Shown here piece after piece: positions 55,541 through 64,000 of a stretch of 64,000 nt of DNA. The translations under genes and the position numbers were made by a program. The notes beneath the pieces were generated by a model. The model ran no database searches, had not been told where the DNA came from, and saw nothing but the letters and a program-made list of their open reading frames with translations. Within the stretch, counting starts at the first letter, position 1. The number at the start of each line of letters is the position of its first letter. The stretch comes from Phyllostachys edulis. Lineage: Eukaryota; Streptophyta; Magnoliopsida; Poales; Poaceae. The stretch covers positions 105,538,999 through 105,602,998 of the forward strand of contig CM070562.1 of NCBI GenBank assembly GCA_036346405.1. The letters are read 5' to 3'.

Positions 55541-57524
55541 GTTGGTTATTTTGGTGTTCTATTGGAGTTTCTTTGGATCTTATTTGAGCTTGGTATTGAG
55601 TTGTTTTGGTCTCCTTGTGTAGATTGTGAAGACACCGAGGAGCTTGAGTGTCCCGAAGAGGAAGACTCTTAAGGCTGTGAGCAAGGCAAGTTACACCCTT
55701 GACAATGTTGCACCCATTACTTCAAATTACTATGTTCTGTTTCAAAAGTTATGCATGCTTACTTTACTTACTTATTTCAATACCTGCCTTCAAAGTTTAG
55801 TTATACCCCGACCCCTTGTATGGCCACTATTGACATTGAAGTAAATCCGTTGTCTCCATAGGGAAAAACTGGTTGATACAATAGTTTGAACCGGGATCAT
55901 TTGAAAAACTTATTGCTTAGTCTTGCTTAGACCAAAAGCATTTGATTTGGAAAATTTTACCATCATAACCAACTACTGTTTAAATGTTTTAGCTATGATA
56001 TTGGGTTGTCATGGAAGCTTATAAATGTTTTTGAAAAGCAAACAAAAAGGGAAATTGTTTTGGACTGGGGCGAATTGGTTGCTTGGTTGGTGCATGTCCA
56101 TGCATGAGCTCAACTTGGGTAGAGTTGAGGCTCAGGGGTTTTGTGGTTGTCGCCCTAGTCATTTGAGGACCGATCTTTGAGCCACAACTTGCTATGCCTA
56201 TAATGGGTTTTGCCTCATAGTACAACCACATGTCTCCAGAATGGGGCGTGGGACCTGGCTGAATAATTTGCAAAGTTTCACCGCGGTTGTTCCACTTTGA
56301 TGTGTGGGAGGTCTTTCATGGCCTATGGCCTTTCATAACCTATGTTTCCCACTAGCACAAGAGGGGGCTTTTCCGGCGGGTTTCTATCCAAAGGAAGCGA
56401 ATCCTTAGCGAGGAGGGGCTGCGGTGGAATGATGCATTGTAAAGGCCTTTTCATGAACTCTAGACCTCTTACCTTTGGCAGTGAGAGGTGGCATTGACGA
56501 ACGCCAAACAAACTAGAGGAATCATGTCATGTGAGTAAAGTGTACAACCTCTGCAGAGTGAAAACTATTCGAATAGCCGTGTCCACGGTCATGGACATGC
56601 TAGCAAAAGCCACTCAAAGTTAGATATTGGTTTTGTTTTCAAAAGGGTTTTGGATAAACTGTTTTTGGAATTTCTATCCCATGGTTGGACGGGGAGCCTT
56701 GTGACAGGAGGGTATCCTTCACCATTTGATGATGAATGTTATCCAACTGAAAAGTCAAATTTGGAAAATAAATTTTAGTTATTGTATAACTGCCTTGGAA
56801 CTTAGCATATGTAATTGAAAGAAAATTGGCTTTACGCAAATCAACTATATTATGCCTTCCCTGAGATATCCATTATGCATGTCATTCTATTAATTGACGG
56901 GTGTAATTTGCGAGCACGGTTGTTGTGCTCACTCTTGCTTGATTATTCATTGAGCAGGAGAGGACTATGAGGAGGATGAACCGTCTGATGACTAGGCCGC
57001 GCCCTCCAGCCAATTACCTGTGGTGTATTGGATGGACTTGACTTTGTTTTTGCTGTGTATTTTGCTCTTGTCGATTTGTAAGCAAATCTTGTAATCAACT
57101 CTTTTGAGATAATAAAGTTTGTGCTGATGTATGCTGCCACTTATGTATTGCTGTATGAACTAGCCATTGATCCTTGGGACTAGTTCGGTTCACAGGGGAT
57201 TTAGGACTTCTTCAAGTTTCATGACCTCCTCGGGTTGGTCTCTGGACCTCCCTCAGGTCTGGTCGTGGCTCTTGGGGAGGTCCTGAGTCTCAAGACCTCA
57301 TCGGGTTAGTTCCCTGGACCTCCAGGAGGTCCGGCTGGATCTCCTGGGAGACCTGGGATGACTGCCCGAGAGATCCTTTGGACCTCCTGGGAGGTCTTGG
57401 TGGACTCCTAGGGAAGTCTTGGAGGACCTCTCGGGTTAGCCCCTGACCGGGTCGCCTCACTAGACTTCACAACTCGTTACAAACTCTGATACATCAAGTT
57501 GGCAGGATTAGCTCCAACACATGG

Positions 57525-58802
57525 AAGGAGGACCTGCGCCGCCGCCCCATGAAGGAGCGCATCTTCGATGGCCGCGCCACACGGCGGGAGCGAGGCGAGC
57601 CCTCCTCAAGTCGCACCTGGAGCCGCTCGGCATCCGGCCACGGAGACCATGGCCGACGCCACTCCTTGGGTCGTGTCCGGAACCGCTCGGCATCCAGCCG
57701 CAGAGACCATGGCCGGTGCCACTCCTCGGGTAGCGCCTGGAGCAGCTCAGCCTCTGGCCAAGGAAACTTTGTCGTCGGCTCCCCGGCCTGGCTGCGCTCC
57801 CGCTCGCCACCGCTTCGCCTGCTAGGGGTGGGGCCCCTACCACATGGCCCGTGCCCTAAGGGGAGCACGTGGCCCCCTTATAACGCGGCAGCCCACGGGT
57901 TGCCTGCGGGTGGCGACAAGCTCCCCGCGCACGCTATTGTGGCTGTCGCGCCTCCTCCCTTCGAGCAAGGGGCCAACTCCGGAAATAAATTCAGAGTGGA
58001 GGGCCTCGGTTGAGACCCCTCCTCGGCCATCGCACATCAACTCCTCTGAATCAGACGGCTACGGTGGAGGACCTCACCCAGGCTTAAAGGATTACCTTAT
58101 GCAGCTTGTGCTCTCCCCGATGCCAGCTGTCCTGGAAAAGCTGGACCCAATGCTAGAAGAGGCGCAGAAGCTCCCTCGGCCACTCATTTCAGCTGCTGTC
58201 TTAACCCCTTCGCAACCATGGCATGCGCTCCCCACCTGCCCAGTGGGCCTGCTACCTTTGCACCTTAATGGGCCGCGCACCCAACAGGCTCCCACCGTGA
58301 CCTGCTCCTCCCATGCCAGGCCGCTGAAACGGTCTTCGGCTCAGCATTGGATGGACCGGCTGATCAAACCCCGTCCTCCCCCATGGAAATAAATTAGCAG
58401 AGCCAAATGCGCGATTTCATTCCGAAGGTCCCTCGCTCACCAGATGCTCCCATCCTCCACGACCTGGTGCCGCCCCGATGCCAAGCGCCCAAGAAAAAGA
58501 AGGCGGCCATCAAGGACACTTCGTGTCGCAGCTCTCGCCTGACTCAGAAGGCATGCTTCATGTCCGTTGTGCGCAAGGCGAAGACCCTCCTCGCTCGGAA
58601 GCTTGGACTGCTGGGGGAGAACGACCCATTGACCCCAGAACGCCTCCGCAGTATGTGTCCCTGTTCACAGAGCCGCTCGCCTCGACTACCATTGCCACAC
58701 TCTCAGCACTTTGCAGCCTCAACAAGCCTGCGCGTTTCGACCTGTTTACTGATGGCGGTTTGGTCGCCGACGACGGCCAGGAGGTTGTGGAGGCCTGACT
58801 AG
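57525..58802 (+). pseudogene. LINE ORF1, C-terminal part
   Basis: After the Copia insertion the LINE resumes. 57844-58392 has Pro/Ser-rich sequence with EAQKLPRPLISAAVLTPSQP. 58407-58802 carries RDFIPKVPRSPDAPILHDLV, SSRLTQKACFMSVVRKAKTL and ARKLGLLGENDPLTPERL. This matches the conserved C-terminal block of plant LINE ORF1, also seen in the minus-strand LINE (CNKRLAASCKKSIL...LVLAGKLGL). 57540-57800 contains three 60-bp-spaced repeats of 'cggcatcc(a/g)gccac/g...gaccatggcc'. Frameshifts are present. Confidence 0.65.
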
Positions 58803-59109
58803 CTGTCTTCGGCTAGGCCGTCATCTGGCCTACAGCCTTCAGTGTGGGCGCCTTCGCCAAGACATGCTCCTCGACTTACCTAGGTGACTAGTTCTTAGCT
58901 TTTTTAGTTCTCCTTGGGTCTTCAGAGGCTCCTCCTCCTGTGCGGAGGATAGTCTTTTCGGTCTTGTTCTGTTATATGCCTTTATGTTGCTCTGTCTATG
59001 GGTGTGTAGTACATGCTTGGGTGGAAGCTAGCAAGTTTGGGGTATTTTCGGTGGTTGCCAGCTTCATACAACTGGCATGGTTTCCGGTAGAAACAAAGGT
59101 GGTGTGTTG
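58803..59109 (+). other. ORF1-ORF2 spacer of the LINE
   Basis: About 300 bp without a supported frame between the ORF1 stop region and the ORF2 endonuclease. T-rich, with 'cttttttagttctccttggg'. The minus-strand LINE has no such spacer: ORF1 and ORF2 abut there. Confidence 0.5.
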
Positions 59110-60450
59110 TGTCAACTTGGTGTGTGTCCGTTCTCTTGAAGATCGTTAGTTGGAACATTCGCGGCCTGAACTCCGCGGCAAAAAGAGACTCTGTACCTCA
59201 TCTCGTCGCCTCCACACGTCCAACTATCCTCACACTCCAAGAGACCAAACTCGCAAATAGCTCACCCCAATTACTCAGTGAGATCTCAACAAATAGACTA
59301 CGAGGAAACATGTAACTTGACTCAGTCGGCAAGCGAGGAGGCATCCTACTTCTTTAGGACAATGCGACATTCACCATTTCAAACCAACTTAACCTCTCAT
59401 ACTCCATCATTGCAAAGGTCACCTCCATTTGGCACGGCGCAGCATGATTCATCACTGTAGTTTACTGCCTCACCTTGATAGAAACAAGCAAGCCTTCCGG
59501 GATGAGCTACTTGCCATCAAGAATCAAATCACATGGCCTTTGTTGCCGATGGGCGATTTCAACCTCATCTACGAAGTGCGTGACAAAAATAACCACAATC
59601 TTAACCGTCGGCTCATGGGCAAGTTTCGTTAACCGGCTATCGCTACACCTGGAGTAACGAGCAGACCAACCCAACACTAGTTCGCCTGGACCGCATGTTC
59701 TGCACATCGAACTGGGTACTCCTACACCCAAAGTCGTTTCTGCTACCGCTCTCCTCCTCGGTCTCTGACCACTGCCCCATCCTTCTTACTGCTGAACAAC
59801 CGCCGAGGCCTTCACCACGTTTCCGCTTTGAAAGTTTCTGGATTCACATGTGAGGTTTCGAAGAGGTGGTCCAGCAAGCGTGGTACATAGATTGTGATGC
59901 ACACCAACCCCTCAAGCGGCTTAAGCTGAAACTACAACACACAGTTATAGCCCTCAAATCTTGGAGCAGGACCCACATCGGCGATACCCGCATGCAGCTA
60001 GCCGTGACACAAAATTATCCTTCAGCTCAATAATGCCATGGAAGACCAACAAGTAACAATTGAGGAAAGATAGTTACGTAAACTCTTGAAGTTGTGCATC
60101 CTTGGCCTATCTATAATCCAAAAGATGAAGTGGAAATAGCGATCAAGCCTGAGCTGGCTTCAACTGGGTGATGCAAATAAAAAATTCCACTTGCGACCCA
60201 ATGCCAGACAAAGGAAGAATTTCATCCCAGCACTGCTCACGGTGCAAGGCACCCAAACCACCCATGAGGAGATGGAAACGACCCTTCACTCCCATTTCTT
60301 CTACATTCTTGGAGTGTCTGCGCCAAGGACGGTGCGTACAAGTTGGGACTTCCCACAGCTACCACATCTAGACCTTACGGATTTGGAAGCACCTTTCACC
60401 AGGGACGGACTGCAACACACGATTAAGCTTCTACCAACTGACCATGCCTC
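59110..60450 (+). pseudogene. LINE ORF2: apurinic endonuclease domain
   Basis: LLKIVSWNIRGLNSAAKRDS at about 59136-59195 carries the catalytic Asn. ILTLQETKLANSSPQLLSEI at 59230-59290 has QETK, and LLPMGDFNLIYEVRDKNNHN at about 59540-59600 has GDFN. After a frameshift, SNEQTNPTLVRLDRMFCTSN-like and LSSSVSDHCPILLT (SDH) follow to 59790. The linker to RT is intact up to the hAT MITE at 60451. Stops and shifts occur near 59310, 59630 and 59850. Confidence 0.85.
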
Positions 60451-61194
60451 CAAGATAGTTAGAGTCGAGATCCTAAGTTGGATCGATTTGCCTCTAGTAG
60501 GATCGAATCGTAGTATCGAATCGTAGAATCGGCGATTCTACGGAATTGTAAAAATACACATATTTAACATCTATACTATAAGTTTGTATGATTCTTATAT
60601 GGTTTACTACTTACTTATAACTAAAAAAGGGACAAAGCGATCTTTATCGCATAACAGAAAAGCATAATAGTACTGGCATAATGGGTGATATAGTTCTGAA
60701 CTATAGGAGAATAGCCAATGACCATGACTAGTTTACTACAATTACATGAGAAATGTTCACAACTTTTGTAAATCAATACCTAATTGCAACACTTGCATGT
60801 TCCTTAAAAGCATCTAGACATACTTTAGGAATAAAAGTAGCTTATCATTATCAAGCTCAAGATTGCTCATGTCATAATATAGATATTTGTACTAGCATTA
60901 CCACACTGATATTTATAGTTTCATTCTCAGAAATTAATATCAACAAAATTTGCTTTAAAACAAAATACCAGCAAACCCTAGCCTCTAAAAAAAATCAAAG
61001 AATTGCAAAAAAAAAACAAAAATTGCAAAAAAAAAATTTGCCCAAACGACTCTACCACGATTCTACTCTTTGGATCGCGACTCTACCATGATTCTACCTG
61101 ATTCCGATTCACGGTGCGATTTGGATCGACAGGCCGTCGTGGGTTCGTAGAATCGTAAGACTCTAAGAGTAGGATCGCTATTCTAACTACCTTG
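60451..61194. mobile_element. hAT-type MITE, copy 2 (744 bp)
   Basis: The ends CAAGATAGTTAGAGTCGAGA and (right end inverted) CAAGGTAGTTAGAATAGCGA are terminal inverted repeats. The duplications catgcctc (60443-60450) and catgcccc (61195-61202) match at seven of eight bases. It shares most of its sequence with the copy at 16504-17001 but has about 160 bp extra near 60615-60775. It sits in the LINE RT just before the conserved PG(L)DDF block. It has no ORF of its own. Confidence 0.87.
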
Positions 61195-62910
61195 CATGCC
61201 CCTGGACTGGATGACTTCATTGGCGCCTTCTACAAAGCTTGTTGGGACATAGTCAAGGTGGATCTTCTGAGTGTCATGCAACAGCTCTACCACCTCAACG
61301 GCCAAGGAATGTCGCTCCTCAACGATGCACATATTGCCTTGATCCCGAAAATGGGAGACGCGATGGCGCCCAGCGACTACAGACCCATCAGGCTCCTAAA
61401 TAGCATGGCGAAGATCTTCTCAAAACTTCTTGCTACCCATCTCGCTGGACGCATAAACGACCTCGTCTCCCTAAGTCAGAGCTCCTTCATCAAAGGGAGA
61501 CACATTCAAGACAACTTTCTTTATGTCACAAGATACTATCACCGTTGCAACATACCAATGCGTCTACCGAAATTGGATATAGCAAAAGTTTTCGACTCAG
61601 TCTGCTGGAGCTGCCTACTCAACGTACTGAAGGCTAGGGTGTTTCGGCCCCCGTTGGACGAAATGGATTGCCATCTCCCTGGAAACTTCCTCCTCCGGAG
61701 TTACCCTAAATGGATCTCTGGATCCAAACTTAAAACACCGCAACGGGCTCCATCAGGGAGACCCCCGATCCCCCGTATCTCTTCATACTAACAATTGACG
61801 CACTACAACATTTGCTCGACCTAGCCACCGAAGCCGGCATATTTTCTCCAATGGGTGGGCGAGCAGTGAGTCTCCGTACTTCCCTCTATGCAGACGACGC
61901 TGCCATTTTTCTCACGCCACATACGGAAGGGGTCATTTCAATGGTCTGACTTCTACATTGGTTCGGGTAGGCCATCGGTTTGAGCACCAACCTCCGTAAG
62001 AGCTTTGTACTACCGATTCGCTGTGGCAACCCAAACCTCGATGTCATCCTACAAGCTCTCCCTACTCAACGATCAGAGTTCCCCCACAAAGTATTTGGGA
62101 TTGCCGCTGTCCCTGCGACAACTTCAGCGAGTCCACTTCCAATCCCTCATCGACAAGATTGGTAGTCGGTTGGCCGGCTGGAAAGCACCACTCATGTTGA
62201 AAGGAGGTTGTCTCAGCCTCCTCAAATTGGTACTCTCCGCAATGCCGACCTATCTAATTTCCGTTGTCCAAGTACCTAAGGCGGTGCTGAAGCAAATCGA
62301 CAAACTGCGCCGCAGCTGGTTGTGGCAAGGGATAAACACCACAAACAGTGGTCAATGCGCTCTAAATTGGGACTGTGTGTGTCGACCGACCAATCAGGGA
62401 GGACTTGGGGGGGTACTAAACCTGCAAAAATTCAGTACGACGCTTCGTATGCGGTGGCTTTGGCATGAAAAGGCCTCACAGCACAAGGTGTGGGTGGGAT
62501 CCTGCACCCCCTATGACAGGGAACTCTTCTCTATGGCGACTACCATTTCAGTTAGGGATGACAAGTCCACCTCATTCTGGAGGGGAAGATGGCTACAAAA
62601 CTCTGTGCCATGCCACATTGTACCTAATCTTTTTAGGATTGCTAGAAGGAGTAATAGAGTAGTAGAAGAGGCCTTGACGAATGACAAATGGATAATAGAC
62701 ATCCGAGACAGCATCACCTTCAACATGCTGCCTGGATTTATCAAATTATGGACTTTGCTCTCGTCGATACAGCTACAACAGGAGGCACATGATGTCATTA
62801 CATGGAGGTTCATGGACAATGGGATCTACACCTCTAAATCGACATACCTACTGCAATGCCAGGGGGCGGCACAAGTCCCTTACCATGGTATCATTTGGTA
62901 GACCTGGTCT
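61195..62910 (+). pseudogene. LINE ORF2: reverse transcriptase
   Basis: APGLDDFIGAFYKACWDIVK, HIALIPKMGDAMAPSDYRPI, RLLNSMAKIFSKLLATHLAG and QSSFIKGRHIQDNFLYVTRY are in the open stretch 61192-61791. The usual LDIAKAFDSV motif reads LDIAKVFDSVCWSCLLNVLK. LHQGDPRSPVSLHTNN-like follows across a shift at 61750. YADD is at 61887-61898 (LYADDAAIFLTPHTEG), and 62005-62901 gives KYLGLPLSLRQLQRVHFQSL. One stop at 61948 and several frameshifts break it. Confidence 0.9.
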
Positions 62911-63300
62911 CCCTCCAAATGCAAGTTTTTCGCTTGGCTGGTCGCCCAGAACAGGATCCTCACGGTGGACAGGTTCATGCTTTGGGGATGGCCAAATAAC
63001 TACTTCTGTCCACTTTGCTACCGCAACCTCGAGACCTTAGACCATCTCCTGCTGCACTGCACGTCTTGGGTTGGATCGCCACTCCTATCTCCTGCCCCAG
63101 CACAAAAAGTGATAATATGGTGGACTGATGAGGTAAATTCGGCGACGCCCCTAGGAAACCGTTTGCAAACCGGAACGGCTTCAATTGCATCGTTCATGCT
63201 GCACTTTGGGAGCTATGGAAGGAGAGAAATAATAGAATTTTCAAACAACTTCACAGGCCTCCTAGTGTGCCGGTGCATGTGATTAAAGACTCCCTCAATC
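62911..63300 (+). pseudogene. LINE ORF2: C-terminal zf-RVT domain
   Basis: SPSKCKFFAWLVAQNRILTV, then DRFMLWGWPNNYFCPLCYRN and LETLDHLLLHC (about 62905-63065) give the zf-RVT pattern CPLC...H...HC. Most of it is in the frame 62965-63282, and IIEFSNNFTG-like sequence closes it. An in-frame TAG at about 62900 precedes it. Confidence 0.82.
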
Positions 63301-63450
63301 TCTGGACATTGGCCGGCGCAAAACACCTTAGGACTGTAATACCCCACGTGTAATGTAATGCAACTCTATGTACAGTATACTATGTGTTCCTTTTTCCAAA
63401 CTTAATGACACGACTTTGGCAGTTCTCCTGTCATTCGATCAAAAAAAAAA
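63301..63450 (+). other. LINE 3' UTR with stem and poly(A)
   Basis: The 3' UTR ends ttaatgacacgactttggcag and ttctcctgtcattcgatc, then ten A. tgacacg...ctgtca can pair as a weak terminal stem, comparable to the plant L1 3' stem-loop. The A-run meets the right target duplication. Confidence 0.6.
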
Positions 63451-63461
63451 CTTGGGAAACG

Positions 63462-63742
63462 GTCGTCTCAAAAGAAAGAGGAAAATTGGAAACGGCGGAC
63501 TGAAGACACGAACGTCTTGTCTGAAACCGAATTGAAGCACATATTTACACCGACAATTCATCCAAATCTCGCGCCACTCTATGGCCATGGCGAAAGGCAA
63601 ATGCGACTCACGCGGGCCAGTCAGGAGTCAGGACAGGACGACTCAGGAGCCACCGTTACGCGCCGAAGGGGACATTTCGCACTCGGCACGACCACCATGC
63701 CGAGCCGATGCCCGTGCCAATCTCATGGCTCCCAAAATGCGC
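63462..63742. other. stretch without a recognised gene
   Basis: Continuation of the target DNA outside the LINE. Two short overlapping frames (63517-63814) have no domain. A small run of CG-rich sequence lies at 63600-63700. Confidence 0.4.
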
Positions 63743-63750
63743 CTCAGAAT

Positions 63751-63990
63751 TAGGGGTGGATATCGAGCCAAATGCTCGTTTTACCGAGTTTTTCTCGAAA
63801 TTGATATAGTTTAATTTAATATTATTTTATTTATAGTTTGAAACTATTTTTAGAACCAAGCTAAGTCAGAGCGAAATCCAATTTCATTCGAAATCGACTC
63901 ATTTCAATATTTAATCAATTAACAAGTATAATTGAAGTTATTTTGAATCGAACCAATGAACCCCGCTAACAAACTTTTTTTCCACCCCTA
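63751..63990. mobile_element. hAT-like MITE (240 bp), probable
   Basis: The ends TAGGGGTGGATAT and (right end inverted) TAGGGGTGGAAAA share the first nine bases. The interior is AT-rich. Flanks ctcagaat (63743-63750) and ctcgggaa (63991-63998) match at only five of eight bases, so the duplication is weak. Confidence 0.5.
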
Positions 63991-64000
63991 CTCGGGAACC

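Larger units (their letters stand above)
53665..57459 (+). mobile_element. solo LTR, Gypsy-like, 3.8 kb
   Basis: It starts TGTAACACCTTG and ends GGGTCGCCTCA. The 5-bp duplication ctaga is perfect (53660-53664 and 57460-57464). A TATAAAA box lies at 55318-55324. Near 56955 an AG-rich exon-like phrase (gagcaggagaggactatgag) resembles the 3' part of grass chromovirus LTRs. It lacks coding and internal sequence. The size suggests a Tekay/Del-like Gypsy family. It is filled with GACCTCC-based repeats. Confidence 0.85.
48376..57519 (-). mobile_element. Ty1/Copia retrotransposon, internally deleted, with two nested solo LTRs
   Basis: LTRs TGTAGTCGAACC...CCAACA lie at 48376-48744 (369 bp) and at 53341-53664 plus 57465-57519, the second split by a solo LTR. 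The flanks cacgg (48371-48375) and catgg (57520-57524) match at four of five bases. On the minus strand a PBS, gag, protease, integrase and the start of RT follow. Most of RT and all of RNase H are deleted. Without the inserted LTRs the interior is only about 3.0 kb. Its protease (LWYLDNGASNHMTG) suggests an Ale/Retrofit- or Tork-like lineage. Confidence 0.9.
53341..57519 (-). repeat. 5' LTR of the minus-strand Copia, split by a solo LTR
   Basis: 53341-53664 corresponds to the left part of the 48376 LTR and 57465-57519 to its last 55 bp (cttcacaactcgttac to gctccaaca). Between them is the solo LTR 53665-57459 with its duplication. Confidence 0.88.
36197..63448 (+). mobile_element. L1-type LINE, about 7.2 kb, expanded by nested insertions
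   Basis: Fragments at 36197-36433, 45949-47007, 47622-48375, 57525-60450 and 61203-63448 read in one orientation as an L1-type LINE: ORF1 with two CCHC knuckles, then endonuclease, RT, C-terminal zinc domain, 3' stem and A-run. The direct repeat aacttgggaaacg occurs at 36184-36196 and directly at the poly(A) (63449-63461), giving a 13-bp target duplication. Subtracting the inserts and their duplications leaves about 7.2 kb, a normal full length. The 5' fragment 36197-36433 has no recognisable coding, so its membership rests on the duplication. Confidence 0.78.

Noticed and set aside
57549..58013. 154-codon plus-strand ORF, Arg/Ser/Gly-rich, just after the Copia insertion
   Set aside because: It is made of a short internal repeat within LINE ORF1 and overlaps equally open frames; treated as part of the broken ORF1.

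Overview
This window looks like transposon-dense intergenic DNA from a plant nuclear genome, most probably a grass. It carries L1-type LINEs, SIRE/Maximus-type Copia elements, Copia elements with very short LTRs, Gypsy-like solo LTRs, and hAT, Mutator, Tourist and Stowaway-type MITEs. I see no conventional multi-exon protein gene, rRNA, tRNA or CRISPR array. Almost all protein homology belongs to broken retrotransposon polyproteins. The species cannot be read from the sequence.

Layout. 1-8943: 3' part of a plus-strand SIRE/Maximus-type Copia element that enters from the left and ends with a 2.0 kb LTR. 9121-14389: several MITEs (two Mutator-like, one Stowaway-like, one Tourist) around a 3.6 kb stretch with a CpG-rich patch and no convincing gene. 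15043-16060: CACTA-like subterminal repeats, then a minus-strand Gypsy LTR with its polypurine tract. 16061-22895: a plus-strand Copia remnant that holds a hAT MITE (16504-17001) in its coding region and, in its own 3' LTR, a complete minus-strand Copia element (17515-22749) with 130-bp LTRs and a perfect 5-bp target duplication.

23340-27230 is the most interesting part. Two very small minus-strand ORFs (26 and 28 codons) encode related peptides with a VKKSIWxxLCGCxSP core. Each lies about 120-150 transcribed bases below a TATAAATA box, and the upstream DNA is repeated several times across the interval. A 716-bp hAT element with a perfect 8-bp target duplication sits between the two copies.

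28694-33952 is a 5'-truncated minus-strand L1 LINE with a 12-bp target duplication, followed by a solo LTR (34156-34946) and a three-unit tandem repeat (35531-35805). From 36197 to 63448 everything appears to be one plus-strand L1 LINE of about 7.2 kb, expanded to 27 kb by insertions: a SIRE-type Copia with both LTRs (36434-45948), a Mutator-like foldback MITE (47008-47612), a minus-strand Copia (48376-57519) that itself holds a SIRE solo LTR and a 3.8 kb Gypsy-like solo LTR, and a hAT MITE (60451-61194). The LINE is bounded by a 13-bp direct repeat next to its poly(A). A last hAT-like MITE closes the window.

Boundaries come from LTR ends, terminal inverted repeats and target duplications read by eye. 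Family assignments rest on protein motifs recognised from memory, not on a search. Many frameshifts in the SIRE-type elements fall at CG-rich spots and may partly be sequencing or assembly errors.
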